Shown here: one piece after another, positions 13,158 to 13,887 of the stretch | How the letters are laid out: the number at the start of each line of letters is the position of its first letter | How positions within the stretch are numbered: position 1 is the stretch's first letter | NCBI GenBank assembly: GCA_002399285.1 | Contig: DHDI01000006.1 | Coordinates: 23,524-37,410, forward strand | DNA from: Thermoanaerobacterales bacterium UBA4880 | GTDB taxonomy: Bacteria > Bacillota > Thermoanaerobacteria > Thermoanaerobacterales > UBA4877 | Reading direction: 5' to 3' | DNA: 13,887 nt | The notes under the pieces: model-generated | Told to the model about the DNA's origin: nothing | Databases searched by the model: none | The model's input: only the letters and a program-made list of their open reading frames with translations | Translations under genes and position numbers: made by a program

Positions 13158-13598
13158 TTACCCCCTTCTCTTGTTCTCTTTTATATTTGAAAGACATCCA
13201 GGACAGATACCTTTAAAATATACGTCTTTGCTATCGATCCTAAAATTACTTAAATCATCGAATGTTAAAGAGCTCATATCAGTATGAAAATCATATATCT
13301 TACCGCAGAGCTTACATTTAAAATGCCCGTGATCCTCCACATCGATATCATATCGGGTCTCATTGTCCTCGATCGTGACTACCTTGATTAAACCCGCTTC
13401 CTGCAAAATACGCAGCGTATTATAAACGGTTGTCTTTGACAGTGTCGGAATATCCCTATGAAGGTTGGTGAAAATCTGATCTACGGTCGGATGGCATCGA
13501 TTCAGGGTCAGGTATTCCAAGACCTTTAGCCTTTGATATGATAAATTTATATCTCTCTTCTTTAATTCCTGCTTTAAACCCTCAAATGAAGCTTCCAT
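13158..13598 (-). CDS. perR: Peroxide-sensing Fur-family repressor PerR
   Basis: A 146-residue Fur-family regulator. The winged-helix region includes [12 protein letters not shown] and [19 protein letters not shown]. The metal residues line up one position off B. subtilis PerR: H36, D84, H90, H92 and D103 for the regulatory Fe/Mn site (Asp at this last position is the PerR mark; Fur has Glu), and C95, C98, C132, C135 for structural zinc. Family mechanism: Fe-catalysed oxidation of His by H2O2 releases DNA and derepresses peroxide defence. Here it heads an operon with the two rubredoxin/rubrerythrin genes and has two PerR boxes in its own leader, so autoregulation is expected. ATG at 13598 is the only suitable start; a weak AGAAGTG precedes it. 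Confidence 0.93.
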   Translation of the reverse strand: MEASFEGLKQELKKRDINLSYQRLKVLEYLTLNRCHPTVDQIFTNLHRDIPTLSKTTVYNTLRILQEAGLIKVVTIEDNETRYDIDVEDHGHFKCKLCGKIYDFHTDMSSLTFDDLSNFRIDSKDVYFKGICPGCLSNIKENKRRG

Positions 13599-13624
13599 TG
13601 ACGCATCACTTCTGATATTCTATT

Positions 13625-13656
13625 TTGTAATCATTACAGATATATAATGATTACAA
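13625..13656 (-). promoter_or_regulatory. Two PerR boxes in inverted arrangement
   Basis: Against the Per box TTATAATNATTATAA, 13625-13639 (TTGTAATCATTACAG) matches 12 of 15 positions and 13642-13656 (ATATAATGATTACAA) matches 13 of 15, counting N. Their centres are 17 bp apart, and together they form a larger inverted repeat with perfect 13-bp arms (13624-13636 and 13645-13657). They lie between the -10 and the perR start codon, where bound repressor would block transcription. Confidence 0.85.
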
Positions 13657-13660
13657 ATTA

Positions 13661-13689
13661 ATTATAATCCTTAATTAATATATATGCAA
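13661..13689 (-). promoter_or_regulatory. perR operon promoter
   Basis: On the minus strand TTGCAT (13689-13684), an exact 17-bp spacer and a perfect TATAAT (13666-13661). The PerR boxes start 4 bp downstream of the -10 and cover the expected +1. Confidence 0.8.
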
Positions 13690-13720
13690 TGTAGGTAATT
13701 AATAGCCTAAACCGCTTACA

Positions 13721-13748
13721 TAAAAATAGCGCCTCTCTTTTGGCGCTC
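13721..13748 (-). terminator. Rho-independent terminator of a minus-strand gene to the right
   Basis: AGCGCC and GGCGCT pair perfectly around an 8-nt loop (13728-13747). On the minus strand the stem is followed by ATTTTTA. It lies upstream of the perR promoter, so it should end a minus-strand transcript entering from the right, in agreement with the partial frame at 13811-13887. Confidence 0.7.
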
Positions 13749-13810
13749 AAAATAAAATATAAAACTCAGCATAAGTTAAATACTTTCTATATCAAGATGC
13801 ACATTTATGC

Positions 13811-13887
13811 TCATCTTGTCGGTGCTACTGCAAAACAGCCTTTTTTTAATCTGAAAGATCCATTCTTTAAATCAACTTCACTTCCCG
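13811..13887 (-). CDS. Possible C-terminal end of an unidentified gene (partial)
   Basis: One minus-strand frame stays open from the right edge for 24 codons and stops with TGA at 13813-13811; it ends KKGCFAVAPTR. Composition looks like coding sequence (Lys/Leu/Gly, no run of rare codons), and a terminator follows 63 bp downstream, which is what supports the call. I do not recognise the family from so short a piece. Confidence 0.4.
   Translation of the reverse strand, partial: GSEVDLKNGSFRLKKGCFAVAPTR

Noticed and set aside
13790..13815. AAGATG...CATCTT imperfect inverted repeat
   Set aside because: Only 8 of 11 arm positions pair and it overlaps the stop of the possible partial gene; a better terminator lies at 13721-13748.
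1..13887. tRNA, rRNA, CRISPR, insertion sequence, integrase, toxin-antitoxin or c-di-GMP riboswitch
   Set aside because: Read through on both strands by eye: no cloverleaf, regularly spaced repeats, transposase-like frame or recognisable riboswitch core was found.

Overview
The window looks like a chromosomal piece of an anaerobic Firmicute of class Clostridia, probably near Lachnospiraceae. The basis is FeoA/FeoB, PerR with rubrerythrin and rubredoxin fusion proteins, strong AGGAGG-type ribosome binding sites, TATAAT promoters and moderate GC. This is inference from gene content; no taxonomic search was possible.

Left part (1-4190, all minus strand): part of a glycopeptide-resistance-like (van) locus, transcribed right to left in the order vanR, vanS, a GNAT acetyltransferase, a vanY-type D,D-carboxypeptidase, vanW (cut by the left edge). 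VanR and VanS strongly resemble the VanA/VanD-type regulator pair. The carboxypeptidase is a penicillin-binding-protein type (S11), as in VanD loci, yet it is followed by vanW, as in VanB and VanG loci, so the layout is a mosaic. Two of the carboxypeptidase active-site residues are substituted. The vanR and vanY promoters carry the same architecture: two TTAAG half-sites 11 bp apart, ending 42-43 bp upstream of the -10. An 80%-identical copy of the vanY core promoter lies next to a terminator just upstream. No ligase, vanH or vanX is visible; they would have to lie left of base 1.

Middle part (4238-8662, minus strand): a diguanylate cyclase with a Cys-containing sensor domain, then a cluster of small modifying-enzyme genes: a P-loop kinase and a RimJ/L-like GNAT overlapping by ATGA, a GNAT with a CGGCWC motif, an alpha/beta hydrolase, and another RimJ/L-like GNAT with its own good promoter. 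With the GNAT in the van locus there are four unrelated-looking acetyltransferases in about 6.5 kb. This is typical of accessory or drug-modification regions, though no substrate can be assigned.

Right part: feoA-feoB (plus strand, ferrous iron uptake) sits behind a long inverted repeat overlapping the likely promoter. It converges on a tight peroxide-defence operon (minus strand): perR, a rubredoxin-helical-rubredoxin protein, and a ferredoxin-rubrerythrin fusion. The PerR promoter has two near-consensus PerR boxes just downstream of its -10. Iron uptake and PerR-controlled iron-dependent peroxide reduction are thus adjacent. The right edge holds a terminator and what may be the last codons of another minus-strand gene.

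I saw no tRNA, rRNA, CRISPR array, transposase or integrase.
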